Assembly: GCF_026683955.1 (NCBI RefSeq)
Contig: NZ_CP113343.1
Span: forward strand, 3,472,001-3,536,000
Reading direction: 5' to 3'
DNA: 64,000 bases
DNA from: Arthrobacter sp. MMS18-M83
Lineage (GTDB): Bacteria; Actinomycetota; Actinomycetes; Actinomycetales; Micrococcaceae
Under the pieces are notes generated by a model that was given only the letters and a program-made list of their open reading frames with translations, was not told the origin of the DNA and did not search any database. This document shows, one piece after another, positions 1 through 8,869 of the stretch. Every line of letters begins with the position of its first letter. Position 1 is the stretch's first letter. The translations under genes and the position numbers were made by a program.

Positions 1-1
1 T

Positions 2-535
2 TGGTCCGAGCGGACGTGCAGCCTGGCCCGTGGCCTGGATATCCTCGGCGACCCGTGGGGAAGCCTGGTGCTGCGGGAGGTCTTCTTCGGCAACGGACGC
101 TTCGACGCCATCAAGTCCCGTCTCGGAGTAGCCGATAACGTCCTGAGCAAGCGCCTGGGTTGGCTGCTTGAGGCCGGCCTCCTTGCCCAGCGGCCCTACA
201 CGGATGGCGCTCGCATGCGTCAAGAGTACGTCCTTACGACCAAGGGCGAGGATGTGTTGCCGGTCTTGAACGCCATCATCATCTGGTCCGAGAAACATCT
301 CGACGCACCCGCGGACAACGCCCACATGCGCGTGATCCACAACGGTTGTGGGCTGCCGACGGCGTCGGCCGATACCTGCTCCCATTGTGGGTCCCGGCTC
401 ACGGCGGCCAACACCAGCTGGCACAGCCTCACGCGATCAGAACAACCGCTCGCCCTGGCCACGGCCCCGACACTGGCCACCGCCCCAACACTTGCCGCAG
501 TCGCCCTCCCGAACGAATCGGAGCCCTCCGCATGA
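2..535 (+). CDS. HxlR-family transcriptional regulator, 5' end cut by window
   Basis: The reading frame is open from base 2, so the true start lies before the window. The visible protein contains a winged helix of the HxlR/MarR type: the stretch GDPWGSLVLREVFFG is followed by RFDAIKSRLGVADNVLSKRL, the recognition-helix region, and a beta wing (RQEYVLTTKG). The tail carries four cysteines, including a CSHCG pair, which could form a small zinc knuckle; this extension is common in the family. The stop overlaps the start of the downstream MFS gene (ATGA), so the two are probably co-transcribed and the regulator may control the transporter. The ligand cannot be deduced. Confidence 0.85.
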   Translation, partial: WSERTCSLARGLDILGDPWGSLVLREVFFGNGRFDAIKSRLGVADNVLSKRLGWLLEAGLLAQRPYTDGARMRQEYVLTTKGEDVLPVLNAIIIWSEKHLDAPADNAHMRVIHNGCGLPTASADTCSHCGSRLTAANTSWHSLTRSEQPLALATAPTLATAPTLAAVALPNESEPSA

Positions 536-1896
536 CCGCACCCAACCTCACCGAACTATCCACTGGCAAGCCCCAGCGGAAGCGGCGGCTCCACCCCGCC
601 TGGATGGTGGCCACTGTCGCGTTCCTGGCACTTGTGGGCGCAGCTGGATTCCGGGCCGCACCCGGCGTGCTCATGGTCCCGCTGCAGCAGGAGTTCGGCT
701 GGTCCACCACGGTCCTGTCCCTCGCCGTCAGCATCAACCTGGTGTTGTTCGGGCTCACGGCCCCGTTTGCCGCTGCGCTCATGGAACGCTTCGGCATCCG
801 CACAGTGACCGCGATCGCCCTCTGCCTGATTGGCCTCGGCTCCGCGCTGACAGTGTTCGTGAACCAGTCCTGGCAGATCTTGCTGACCTGGGGCGTGCTG
901 ATTGGCCTCGGCACCGGATCCATGGCCTTGGTCTTCGCCGCCACCATCGCCAACACCTGGTTCTCGAAGAACCGCGGACTGGTGATCGGCATCCTGACCG
1001 CGGGCAGCGCAGCAGGCCAATTGGTCTTCCTGCCGTTCATCGCGGTCCTTGCCCAGAACCCGGGCTGGCGCGGCGCCTCGCTGCTCATCGCCGCCGGCGC
1101 GCTCGCCGTGGTGCCACTTGTGCTGCTCTGGCTCAAAAACTCACCCGCCGACGTCGGGGTTCAACCCTATGGCGCAGAAGAAGAGCAGCCGACGACGGCG
1201 GAAGTCGCCGAGGTTGCGGACGTCACCGAAGGTGAAGGTACAGCGACAGCCAGCGGCAAAGTGCCCAACGCGGCCATTCGGGCACTGCAGGTGCTCAAGC
1301 GGGCCAGCAAGGTGCGCACTTTCTGGGCCCTTGTTGCCGGTTTCGCCATCTGTGGTGCCACCACCAACGGCCTGATCGGAACCCACTTCATTCCCTCGGC
1401 GCACGACCACGGAATGCCCGAAACCACCGCGGCGGGCTTGTTGGCCGTCGTCGGGATCTTCGACATCGTGGGCACCATCGCTTCCGGTTGGTTGACGGAC
1501 CGCTTCAACCCCAAGGTGCTCTTGGCGGTGTATTACCAATTCCGCGGTATCGGCCTCCTGGTGCTGCCTGTGCTGTTGGGCTCAACGGTGGAACCCAGCA
1601 TGATCCTGTTCGTGGTCGTGTACGGCCTGGACTGGGTGGCCACGGTGCCCCCGACAGCGGCCATCTGCCGCAAGGTGTTCGGGGCCGACGGTTCGGTGGT
1701 GTTCGGCTGGGTCTTCGCCGCTCACCAGCTCGGGGCAGCAGTGGCCGCACTCCTGGCAGGCTACATCCGTGACGCCACGGGCCACTACACCTACGCCTGG
1801 ATCGGCGCCGCCGCGATGTGCACCGTGGCGGCCGTCATCAGCGCCACGATCCGTAAAGACGCCGGGAAGAAGGAACCCGTTCCTGTTGCAGCCTAG
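532..1896 (+). CDS. MFS transporter
   Basis: A 454-residue membrane protein of the major facilitator superfamily. The start ATG overlaps the stop of the HxlR gene. About twelve hydrophobic segments are visible in two halves, separated by a hydrophilic loop rich in Glu, Thr and Ala (TTAEVAEVADVTEGEGTA). The first half contains the MFS loop-2 signature region ALMERFGIRT. The organisation resembles the oxalate/formate antiporter-like and monocarboxylate-like MFS members (GWSTTVLSLAVSINLV; GWLTDRFNPK), but the substrate is unknown. It is probably regulated by the upstream HxlR protein. Longer in-frame starts upstream (from 346) run inside the HxlR gene and were rejected. Confidence 0.85.
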   Translation: MTAPNLTELSTGKPQRKRRLHPAWMVATVAFLALVGAAGFRAAPGVLMVPLQQEFGWSTTVLSLAVSINLVLFGLTAPFAAALMERFGIRTVTAIALCLIGLGSALTVFVNQSWQILLTWGVLIGLGTGSMALVFAATIANTWFSKNRGLVIGILTAGSAAGQLVFLPFIAVLAQNPGWRGASLLIAAGALAVVPLVLLWLKNSPADVGVQPYGAEEEQPTTAEVAEVADVTEGEGTATASGKVPNAAIRALQVLKRASKVRTFWALVAGFAICGATTNGLIGTHFIPSAHDHGMPETTAAGLLAVVGIFDIVGTIASGWLTDRFNPKVLLAVYYQFRGIGLLVLPVLLGSTVEPSMILFVVVYGLDWVATVPPTAAICRKVFGADGSVVFGWVFAAHQLGAAVAALLAGYIRDATGHYTYAWIGAAAMCTVAAVISATIRKDAGKKEPVPVAA

Positions 1897-1909
1897 GGCA
1901 CGGCGATTC

Positions 1910-3094
1910 CTAGCGGAACGCCGGGATCCCCGTGATGTGCTGGCCAAGGATCAGGGCGTGTACTTCGTCCGTTCCTTCGTAGGTGCGCACTGATTCCAGG
2001 TTGTTGGCATGGCGCAATGGCGGGTAGTCCAAGGTGATTCCGTTGCCGCCCAGGATGGTGCGGGCTTCGCGGGCGATTTTGATGGCTTCACGAACGTTGT
2101 TGAGCTTGCCCATCGAGATCTGTTCCGGCCGCAGTTTGCCGGCATCCTTGAGGCGTCCCAGATGAATGGCCAACATGGTGCCCTTCTGGATCTCCAAGAG
2201 CATGTTGACAAGTTTTTCCTGGGTTAACTGGTAGCCGGCCAAGGGCTTGCCGAATTGCATGCGGCTTCCGGCATATTCGAGCGCTGCCTCGTAAGAGTCG
2301 CGGGCCGCGCCCATGGCGCCCCAAGCGATGCCGTAACGGGCCTCGTTGAGGCAAGTGAACGGTCCACGGAGCCCTTGGGCACCCGGGAGGAGGGCCTCCG
2401 GACCCAGCCGGACGCCGTCGAACGCTACATCGCATTGGATCGAGGCGCGCATGGAGAGCTTCGCTTCGATGGGAGTCGTGGTGACCCCCGCAGTGCCTGC
2501 CGGAACCAGGAAACCCCGGATCCCGTCTTCCGTGTTCGCCCACGCCACCATGACGTCGGCGATCGATGCCATCCCGATCCAGCGCTTGGAACCGTCCAGC
2601 ACCCAGCCGGCGTCGTCACCGATGCCGTCGCGGCGCGCAAAGCTAGCCATCGACGACGGGTCCGAACCCGCCGTCGGCTCCGTCAGCGCGAAGCAGCCGA
2701 TCAGTTCGCCGGCAGCCATCCGGGGGAGCCATTGCTCCTTCTGCTCTTCGCTGCCCCACTTGTGGATCGCGGTCATGGCGAGCGAACCCTGGACGGACAC
2801 GAAAGTGCGAATGCCGGAATCGCCAGCCTCGAGTTCCATGGCGGCAAGGCCGTATTCGACGGCGGTGCGGCCCGGGCAACCATAGCCCTCCAGGTGCATG
2901 CCAAGGACGCCGAGTTCACCAAGCTCCGCGGGTAGCTCCCGTGGGAAGACGGCGTCCTCGTACCACCGCGCGATGTTTGGCCGGATGCGCTGGTCCGTAA
3001 AGTCACGCACCCTCTCGCGAAGCTCCAATTCCTCGCTACTCAAGAGGGATTCGAGGGCCAGGACATCGGAGGTATTCGTCGTTGAATGGCTCAT
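1910..3094 (-). CDS. acyl-CoA dehydrogenase, glutaryl-CoA dehydrogenase-like
   Basis: A 394-residue flavoprotein of the acyl-CoA dehydrogenase superfamily that oxidises an acyl-CoA at the alpha-beta bond using FAD. The sequence is closest in pattern to glutaryl-CoA dehydrogenase: the catalytic base is the Glu of RTYEGTDEVHALILG (about residue 373), and GDSGIRTFVSVQGSL places an Arg (about 96) where glutaryl-CoA dehydrogenase binds the substrate carboxylate. FAD-contact motifs CFALTEPTAGSDPSSM and the RMQFGKPLAGYQLTQEKL helix are intact. Full length is normal. It stands alone, convergent with the MFS gene; no lysine or tryptophan degradation genes adjoin it, so the pathway is an inference. Confidence 0.85.
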   Translation of the reverse strand: MSHSTTNTSDVLALESLLSSEELELRERVRDFTDQRIRPNIARWYEDAVFPRELPAELGELGVLGMHLEGYGCPGRTAVEYGLAAMELEAGDSGIRTFVSVQGSLAMTAIHKWGSEEQKEQWLPRMAAGELIGCFALTEPTAGSDPSSMASFARRDGIGDDAGWVLDGSKRWIGMASIADVMVAWANTEDGIRGFLVPAGTAGVTTTPIEAKLSMRASIQCDVAFDGVRLGPEALLPGAQGLRGPFTCLNEARYGIAWGAMGAARDSYEAALEYAGSRMQFGKPLAGYQLTQEKLVNMLLEIQKGTMLAIHLGRLKDAGKLRPEQISMGKLNNVREAIKIAREARTILGGNGITLDYPPLRHANNLESVRTYEGTDEVHALILGQHITGIPAFR

Positions 3095-3187
3095 GCCAGC
3101 ATCCTAAGGCCGAACATGCTCCACGGGCGGCCTGCGGGACCGCCGACGCCGGCGCGGCTGGCGGCTGCGCCGTGCCAGAATTGAGCC

Positions 3188-4672
3188 ATGGCCGCGGCGG
3201 AAGTGAACGGAACAGGACTGCCGCTACCGGCAGTCGAGGGGATCGGACGCCCCCGCATACTGGCCGGCCTTGTCCTGGCCCTGCTGCTTCCTGTCGCCAT
3301 CGAAGTCCTGGTATCCCTGCTGGACTACCGGAACTTCGCCATGATCATGCTCTTTCAACTGGCTGTCGCAGCGGCCGTCGCCGCCATCGGAGGATTGTGG
3401 CCGGCAGTGGTGGCAGGGGTCCTAGGCAGCCTTCTCTTGAACTACTTTTCGGCAGAGCCGGTGGGCTCCCTGTCCATCGCCGACCCCTCGACGCTCTTCA
3501 CCTTGGTCATCTTCCTGGCCGTGGCGTGTGGGGTGGCGCTCGCCGTTGGCTTGGCAACCCGACGGGCTCAGGAGGCCGCGCACTCCGGCGCGGAGGCCAA
3601 GGCGCTGAGCGAATTGGCCCTGCGGATCCTGAGCTCGGACGGCAGCCTTGAGTCTTTCCTGGACAAGATCCGTGTCAACCTCGGGATGGAGGCGGTGACA
3701 CTGTTGTCCACCGCCGGATCGCCGGAAGGTACTGGACAAAACTGGAGGGTTCTCGCAAGCTCCGGGGTCGAGCCGCCGGTGACGCATGCGGCCGCTGACC
3801 ATGCCGCCGTCGTCGATCCCAATTACACGCTGCTCCTCCGGGGCGGTCCCCTTTCGGAACAGCACCGCCGCATGCTCGCCGCATTCGGTGCTTTCGTGGT
3901 GGCCGTGCGGGATCGACAGCAACTGGTCAGGAGCAGGCAAGACAACGTGCGGCTCGCGGAAGGAAACAAGATGCGCACTTCCATCCTGCGCGCTGTCTCC
4001 CACGATCTCCGGACTCCGCTGGCTGGAATCAAGCTTGCCGTCAGCAGCCTACGCCAGGATGACGTGACATTTGCTCCCGAGGACGAACGCGAACTGCTGG
4101 CCACCATCGAGGACTATGCCGACCGTCTCGATCATTTGGTGGACAACCTCCTGGACATGTCCCGCATCACCGCCGATGCCGTGAACCCGTTGCTGCGCGG
4201 CCTGGGCTGGCACCAGATCCTGCCGGAGGCCTTGCGCGGCGTGCCTGCGGAACATATCCGCAACGAGCTTGCGGCCAACCTTCCGTATATAGAAGCGGAC
4301 GCCGGGATGCTGGAACGCGTCGTGGCGAACCTTGTGGAGAACGCAGTGAAGTACGCGCCGGAATCGGATGTTGTGCTGGTGGCGCGGGCGGGCGCGGGCA
4401 TCGCCGTGGATGGACGGCCGGCCAGTGAACTGAGGGTGATGGATCACGGCCGGGGCATTGCGCCCGCGGCCGTGCTGGAGCTGTTCCAGCCTTTCCAACG
4501 GCTCGATGATTCCCCCTCCAGCCGGGACGGGCGCTCCGGAATCGGACTGGGGCTTGCCGTCGCCAAAGGATTCACGGAAGCGATGGGCGGTACGCTCATG
4601 GCGGAGGCGACGCCGGGAGGCGGGCTGACCATGGTGGTCACTCTCCCCTTGTGGACGGGAGGGCGGCCATGA
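3188..4672 (+). CDS. sensor histidine kinase, KdpD C-terminal-half type
   Basis: A 494-residue membrane sensor kinase. Residues 24-122 hold four closely spaced transmembrane segments (DUF4118, the KdpD membrane module), then a GAF-like region, a HisKA domain with the phospho-accepting His in AVSHDLRTPLAG (His272), an N box (NLVENAVKYAP) and ATP-lid glycines (DHGRGI, SGIGLGLAV). The roughly 350-residue N-terminal KdpD and UspA-like cytoplasmic domains of classical KdpD are absent; the ORF begins just before the first membrane segment. It overlaps the next gene by ATGA, so the pair forms an operon. No kdpFABC genes are in the window, so a role in potassium sensing is unproven. Confidence 0.85.
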   Translation: MAAAEVNGTGLPLPAVEGIGRPRILAGLVLALLLPVAIEVLVSLLDYRNFAMIMLFQLAVAAAVAAIGGLWPAVVAGVLGSLLLNYFSAEPVGSLSIADPSTLFTLVIFLAVACGVALAVGLATRRAQEAAHSGAEAKALSELALRILSSDGSLESFLDKIRVNLGMEAVTLLSTAGSPEGTGQNWRVLASSGVEPPVTHAAADHAAVVDPNYTLLLRGGPLSEQHRRMLAAFGAFVVAVRDRQQLVRSRQDNVRLAEGNKMRTSILRAVSHDLRTPLAGIKLAVSSLRQDDVTFAPEDERELLATIEDYADRLDHLVDNLLDMSRITADAVNPLLRGLGWHQILPEALRGVPAEHIRNELAANLPYIEADAGMLERVVANLVENAVKYAPESDVVLVARAGAGIAVDGRPASELRVMDHGRGIAPAAVLELFQPFQRLDDSPSSRDGRSGIGLGLAVAKGFTEAMGGTLMAEATPGGGLTMVVTLPLWTGGRP

Positions 4673-5343
4673 ATCTGGTGCTGATTGTGGAAGATGAGGT
4701 CCAAATCGCCCGGGCCATGCAAATCAATCTCCATGCCCATGGCTACCGTGCCATCAGCGTCGGCAACGGAACGGATGCGCTCAAAGCCGCCGCGCAGCAG
4801 CCCGTGGACATTGTGGTCCTGGATCTTGGCCTGCCGGATATGGATGGCGTGGATGTCATCAAGGGCATTCGGGGCTGGAGCACCATGCCCATCATTGTGT
4901 TGTCCGCCCGGCACGGTTCGGAAGACAAAGTGGAAGCCCTCGACGCCGGCGCCGACGACTACGTCACCAAGCCTTTCGGCCTGGATGAGCTCCTGGCCAG
5001 GCTCCGTGCCGCCTCACGCCGGGCAGCTCCGCGGCATGAGGTGCCGACGCTCCAGACCGCGGACTTCTTGGTTGACCTGGCAGGAAAGAAGATCACCAAG
5101 GACGGCGCCGAAGTGCGGCTTACGCCCACGGAATGGAACATCCTGGAATTGCTGGTGCGCAACGCAGGCCGCCTGGTCAGCCAGCAGCAGATCCTCACCC
5201 AGGTCTGGGGACAGGCCTATGCCAAGGAAACCCAATACCTGCGGGTCTATATTGCCCAGCTCCGGCGCAAACTTGAACGCGACCCCGCTCAACCTCGCCA
5301 CCTGCACACCGAGGCCGGCATGGGTTATCGCTTCGATCCGTAG
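4669..5343 (+). CDS. OmpR/KdpE-type response regulator
   Basis: A 224-residue response regulator: receiver domain at residues 1-115 with acidic pocket VEDE, phosphoacceptor Asp52 (VVLDLGLPD) and a Lys in YVTKPF, followed by an OmpR/PhoB winged helix (LTPTEWNILELLVRNAGRLVS; ETQYLRVYIAQLRRKLE). ATG at 4669 overlaps the kinase stop and is preferred over the GTG at 4651. Domain architecture and pairing with the DUF4118 kinase match KdpE. It is presumably phosphorylated by the adjacent kinase; its target promoters are not visible here. Confidence 0.87.
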   Translation: MNLVLIVEDEVQIARAMQINLHAHGYRAISVGNGTDALKAAAQQPVDIVVLDLGLPDMDGVDVIKGIRGWSTMPIIVLSARHGSEDKVEALDAGADDYVTKPFGLDELLARLRAASRRAAPRHEVPTLQTADFLVDLAGKKITKDGAEVRLTPTEWNILELLVRNAGRLVSQQQILTQVWGQAYAKETQYLRVYIAQLRRKLERDPAQPRHLHTEAGMGYRFDP

Positions 5344-5364
5344 CTGCGTACGTAGACTGTATCC

Positions 5365-6027
5365 ATGGATACCGCATCGTTGCTTGCTGTTTGCCGGGTA
5401 TACGAGCTCCTGCCTGACCCCGAAGGGTCAGTCGGGGTGACGGCCATTGACAAACGCCCTATTGACGGTCCGGTGAAGGTCCACAAGCTGGGGGTCCATG
5501 GAGACATCCAGGCCAGCCGGATCCACCACGGCGGGGAGGACCAAGCGCTCTATGCCTACTCCCAGGCCGACGCCGATTACTGGGCCAAGGAACTCCAACG
5601 GGACATGCCTCCCGGTATCTTCGGGGAAAACCTGCGCGTTGCCGGAATCGAGACCACCGGTGCCGTGATCGGCGAACGCTGGAAGATCGGCTTGGACGTC
5701 GAAGTTGAAGTCACGTCACCGCGGGTGCCGTGCGCGACCTTCCAACGCCGCATGAATGAACCGCAGTGGGTCAAGCGGTTCACTGAGGCGGGACGGGTCG
5801 GCACCTATCTGCGTGTGGTGCGGACCGGGACCATTTCGGCCGGGGACTACATCCACAAACTTTTTGTGCCGAAACATGGCATCACGGTGGGGCAATGGTT
5901 CAGCAACCCCAACCTGGAAGACATGCAATTGTTGCTCGACGCCGAGGCGGATGGCGAAGTCCTGCTGCAATCCGACTACCACGACACCTTTGAAAAACTC
6001 ATGCGCCGCAACGGGGTCGATGCCTGA
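5365..6027 (+). CDS. MOSC domain protein (YiiM-like)
   Basis: A 220-residue cytoplasmic protein with a MOSC domain, the beta-barrel module found in molybdenum-cofactor sulfurases and in YiiM-type proteins that reduce N-hydroxylated substrates. Visible landmarks are GPVKVHKLGVHGD near the start, HHGGEDQALYAYS, IFGENLRV, and the conserved cysteine in VTSPRVPCATFQ (Cys123), which would bind the cofactor. The C-terminal 60 residues form the extra helical region seen in YiiM. It starts 21 bp after the kdpE-like gene on the same strand. The MOSC assignment is firm; the substrate is unknown. Confidence 0.85.
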   Translation: MDTASLLAVCRVYELLPDPEGSVGVTAIDKRPIDGPVKVHKLGVHGDIQASRIHHGGEDQALYAYSQADADYWAKELQRDMPPGIFGENLRVAGIETTGAVIGERWKIGLDVEVEVTSPRVPCATFQRRMNEPQWVKRFTEAGRVGTYLRVVRTGTISAGDYIHKLFVPKHGITVGQWFSNPNLEDMQLLLDAEADGEVLLQSDYHDTFEKLMRRNGVDA

Positions 6028-6454
6028 ATCCCACTCGGACGGCCGTCCGGAGGGGCGGACTTGAGGGGCATTTGGGGTGCCGATGTGCGCAAGCTCACCG
6101 CCTTCGTCGACAGTTGTGTCGCGGGGACGCTAGTCTGTGCCCTACAATTGAAATATCCCCCACTCCGGAAATCCCTTTTTCCTGCCCAATTCTTGAGGCA
6201 GGACTGGTCAGTGTTGGGGCCCGCAAAATGTGTGCGGGCAGTTTCATAGGGAGAGCCGGGCGAAGAAAACGCTGTACAGACTGCTGAGATAGCAGCCAAG
6301 AGATGCAGCGGGAAGTCCTGCCATGGGATTGCGACAGCGCCGGACTTCTTGCGAGCACCAGAGCCTCCTGGTTCTTTTGCACGCAACGTGTACTGCGGCC
6401 AAGCCCAACCGGGCCGCGCCGACTGGCCCCCTATGGATGAGGAAACTTTCCCCT
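6028..6454 (+). promoter_or_regulatory. long untranslated leader before the DEAD-box helicase gene
   Basis: A 427-bp gap with no convincing gene. An in-frame extension of the helicase to 6323 exists, but its predicted residues look non-coding, whereas ATG 6455 has a Shine-Dalgarno-like GAGGAAAC at the right distance. The last 130 bp contain several GC-rich inverted segments (for example around 6405-6425). Long leaders upstream of cold-inducible DEAD-box helicase genes are well known; the sequence is compatible with such a regulatory leader but no specific class was recognised. Confidence 0.4.
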
Positions 6455-8701
6455 ATGCCCGAAAACCTGAACGACCCGTTCGTCGCCGAGTCTGCCGAAA
6501 CAGCACAGACCGCCGTCGAGACCGTAGAAACCCCCGAAGCTACCGAAGCTCCTGCCGCTGAGTTCATCGAGGCCGCCGCGCCCGTTGAGGCTTCTGCACC
6601 CGCCGAGGCCGCCGCGCCCGCTGAAGCTTCAGCCCCGGAGGCTTCGGCCCCGGAGGCTTCGGCCCCGGCCGAATCCCCTGCTGAAGAAGAGGAGGAGGGC
6701 GTCCGCTTCGTCGACCTCGGAATCGACCCCCGCGTTCTGAAGGCCCTGCAGGACGTCGGCTACGAGAAGCCGTCTCCGATCCAGGCAGCAACCATCCCGC
6801 TGCTGCTCGAAGGCCGCGACGTCGTGGGCCTCGCCCAGACCGGTACCGGTAAGACTGCAGCATTCGCAGTACCGGCACTGTCCCGCCTGGCCGAACTCCA
6901 CGACCTCAACGGCCCGTCCCGCAAGACCCAGGCCCTGGTTCTTGCTCCGACCCGCGAGCTTGCGCTCCAGGTTGCCGAGGCCTTCACCTCGTACGCTAAG
7001 CACATTGATGACTTCACGGTTCTCCCCGTCTACGGCGGCTCGGCCTATGGCCCCCAGCTTGCCGGCCTGCGCCGCGGTGCACAGGTTGTTGTCGGTACTC
7101 CCGGCCGTGTGATCGACCACATCTCGAAGGGTTCCCTGGACCTGTCCGAGCTGCAGTACCTGGTACTTGACGAAGCCGACGAGATGCTCCGCATGGGCTT
7201 CGCCGAGGACGTTGAGCAGATCTTCCAGCAGACTCCGGAAGACCGCCAGGTTGCGCTGTTCTCTGCCACCATGCCGAGCCAGATCCGCCGCATGTCCAAG
7301 CAGTACCTGAACAACCCGGCCGAGATCTCGGTCAAGTCCAAGACCACTACCGGCGCCAACACCCGCCAGCGGTACCTGCAGGTCATGGGACCGCACAAGC
7401 TCGATGCGCTGACCCGTATCCTTGAGGTTGAAGAGTTCGACGGCGTCATCGCTTTCGTGCGTACCAAGATGGCCACTGAGGACCTCGCCGACAAGCTGAA
7501 GTCCCGCGGCTTCCAGGCTGCCGCCATCAACGGCGACATCCCGCAGCAGCAGCGTGAGCGGACTGTCGACGCGCTGAAGGAAGGCCGCATTGACATCCTG
7601 GTTGCCACCGACGTCGCGGCCCGTGGCCTTGACGTTGAGCGCATCAGCCACGTGGTCAACTACGACATCCCGCACGACACCGAGTCCTACGTGCACCGCA
7701 TTGGCCGTACCGGCCGTGCAGGCCGTAGCGGCGACGCCATCCTGTTCATGACGCCGCGGGAGAAGTACCTGCTGCGCTCGATCGAGAAGGCCACCCGCCA
7801 GCCGGTTGAGCAGATGCACCTGCCCACCGCCGAGACGGTCAACACGTTGCGCCTGGGCAAATTCGCAGACAAGATCACCGAGACCCTCGAATCCGAGGAC
7901 GTTGCGGCGTTCCGTGACTTGATCTCCTCCTACGAGGAGGAGCACAACGTTCCGGCTTCGGAGATCGCCGCCGCTTTGGCCGTCATGGCGCAGGGCGGCC
8001 AGCCGCTCCTGGTCAAGGAACTGCCGGCTGCACCGGAATTCCAGAAGCGCGAGCGCTCCAAGGACGGGTTCGGTTCACGTGGCCCCACCCGCACCCTGAC
8101 CGAGGGCAACGCCACCTACCGGATCGCCGTCGGACGCCGTCAGCGCGTCATGCCCGGTTCCATCGTTGGTGCCATTGCCAACGAAGGTGGTATCTCCTCG
8201 GCACAGATCGGCGGCATCGACATCCGCTCGGACCACTCCCTGGTGGAGCTTCCGGCTGACCTGAGCGCCGATCAATTGCGTGCCCTGTCCCGCACACGGA
8301 TCGGCGGCGAGCTGATCCACCTCGAGCTGGACAACGGTCGCAAGCCGGCCTCTGACCGTGGCGGCGAGCGTGGCGGTTACTCCGGCGGCAGCCGCGGCGG
8401 CGACCGTGGTGGCTACTCCGGTGGAGACCGCGGCGGCAACTTCAAGGGCAACGGCGGCTTCAAAAAGGAGTTCCGCAAGACTGAAGGCGACCGTGCCGGC
8501 TACGCCGGTGGCGAGCGTTCCTCCGCTGACCGTGGCGGCCGTTCCTACAGCGAGCGCAGCAGCGCCGGTACCGGGACGGGCAGCTACGGCGACCGCGGGC
8601 AGAGCAGTGATTCCCGTTTCGGCGGCGGCAGCGGCGCCCGCAAGCCGCGCACTGGCGGCGACGCAGGCAACCGCGATTTCAACCGCAAGGGCAAGTGGTA
8701 A
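6455..8701 (+). CDS. deaD: DEAD-box ATP-dependent RNA helicase (DeaD/CsdA type)
   Basis: A 748-residue RNA helicase for unwinding RNA duplexes in ribosome assembly or mRNA turnover. After an 80-residue Ala/Pro/Glu-rich leader come the Q-motif region (GYEKPSPIQ), Walker A AQTGTGKT (about 127-134), PTREL, DEAD (about 239-242), SAT (about 270), and the second RecA domain ending in HRIGRTGRAGR. A DbpA/CsdA-type RNA-binding domain follows (YRIAVGRRQRVMPGSIVGAI onward), then a roughly 110-residue Gly/Arg/Ser-rich tail with repeated GGYSGG-type units, expected to be disordered and RNA-binding. Domain order matches DeaD/CsdA. A strong terminator lies immediately downstream, so it is probably monocistronic. 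Confidence 0.93.
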   Translation: MPENLNDPFVAESAETAQTAVETVETPEATEAPAAEFIEAAAPVEASAPAEAAAPAEASAPEASAPEASAPAESPAEEEEEGVRFVDLGIDPRVLKALQDVGYEKPSPIQAATIPLLLEGRDVVGLAQTGTGKTAAFAVPALSRLAELHDLNGPSRKTQALVLAPTRELALQVAEAFTSYAKHIDDFTVLPVYGGSAYGPQLAGLRRGAQVVVGTPGRVIDHISKGSLDLSELQYLVLDEADEMLRMGFAEDVEQIFQQTPEDRQVALFSATMPSQIRRMSKQYLNNPAEISVKSKTTTGANTRQRYLQVMGPHKLDALTRILEVEEFDGVIAFVRTKMATEDLADKLKSRGFQAAAINGDIPQQQRERTVDALKEGRIDILVATDVAARGLDVERISHVVNYDIPHDTESYVHRIGRTGRAGRSGDAILFMTPREKYLLRSIEKATRQPVEQMHLPTAETVNTLRLGKFADKITETLESEDVAAFRDLISSYEEEHNVPASEIAAALAVMAQGGQPLLVKELPAAPEFQKRERSKDGFGSRGPTRTLTEGNATYRIAVGRRQRVMPGSIVGAIANEGGISSAQIGGIDIRSDHSLVELPADLSADQLRALSRTRIGGELIHLELDNGRKPASDRGGERGGYSGGSRGGDRGGYSGGDRGGNFKGNGGFKKEFRKTEGDRAGYAGGERSSADRGGRSYSERSSAGTGTGSYGDRGQSSDSRFGGGSGARKPRTGGDAGNRDFNRKGKW

Positions 8702-8726
8702 ACAGGACTAGTTCCTGGATTTCGGT

Positions 8727-8762
8727 CAGAGGCCGGCTTTCGAGCCGGCCTCTGGCTGTTTA
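8727..8762 (+). terminator. intrinsic terminator of the helicase gene
   Basis: A perfect 12-bp stem at 8727-8738 and 8743-8754 closed by a TTCG tetraloop, followed by a short T run. It begins 26 bp after the helicase stop codon. Confidence 0.9.
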
Positions 8763-8869
8763 ACCCAAACCCTTGGAACTGCCTGCCCCCGTCCGTAGGA
8801 TCGGTTTTGTTGCGGAAGGGCGTAGTTGCGGCCCTTCCTGGGCTGTCTGCGCGCGTGGAAAGGTCCAAA

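Noticed and set aside
346..531. Longer N-terminus for the first MFS transporter
   Set aside because: It runs inside the HxlR gene in another frame; the ATGA overlap at 532 gives a natural start at the first hydrophilic residues of the transporter.
6323..6454. Longer N-terminus for the DEAD-box helicase
   Set aside because: The predicted residues resemble untranslated DNA and ATG 6455 has a Shine-Dalgarno-like site.
6629..7945. 438-codon ORF opposite the helicase
   Set aside because: Antisense shadow; the helicase motifs lie on the plus strand.
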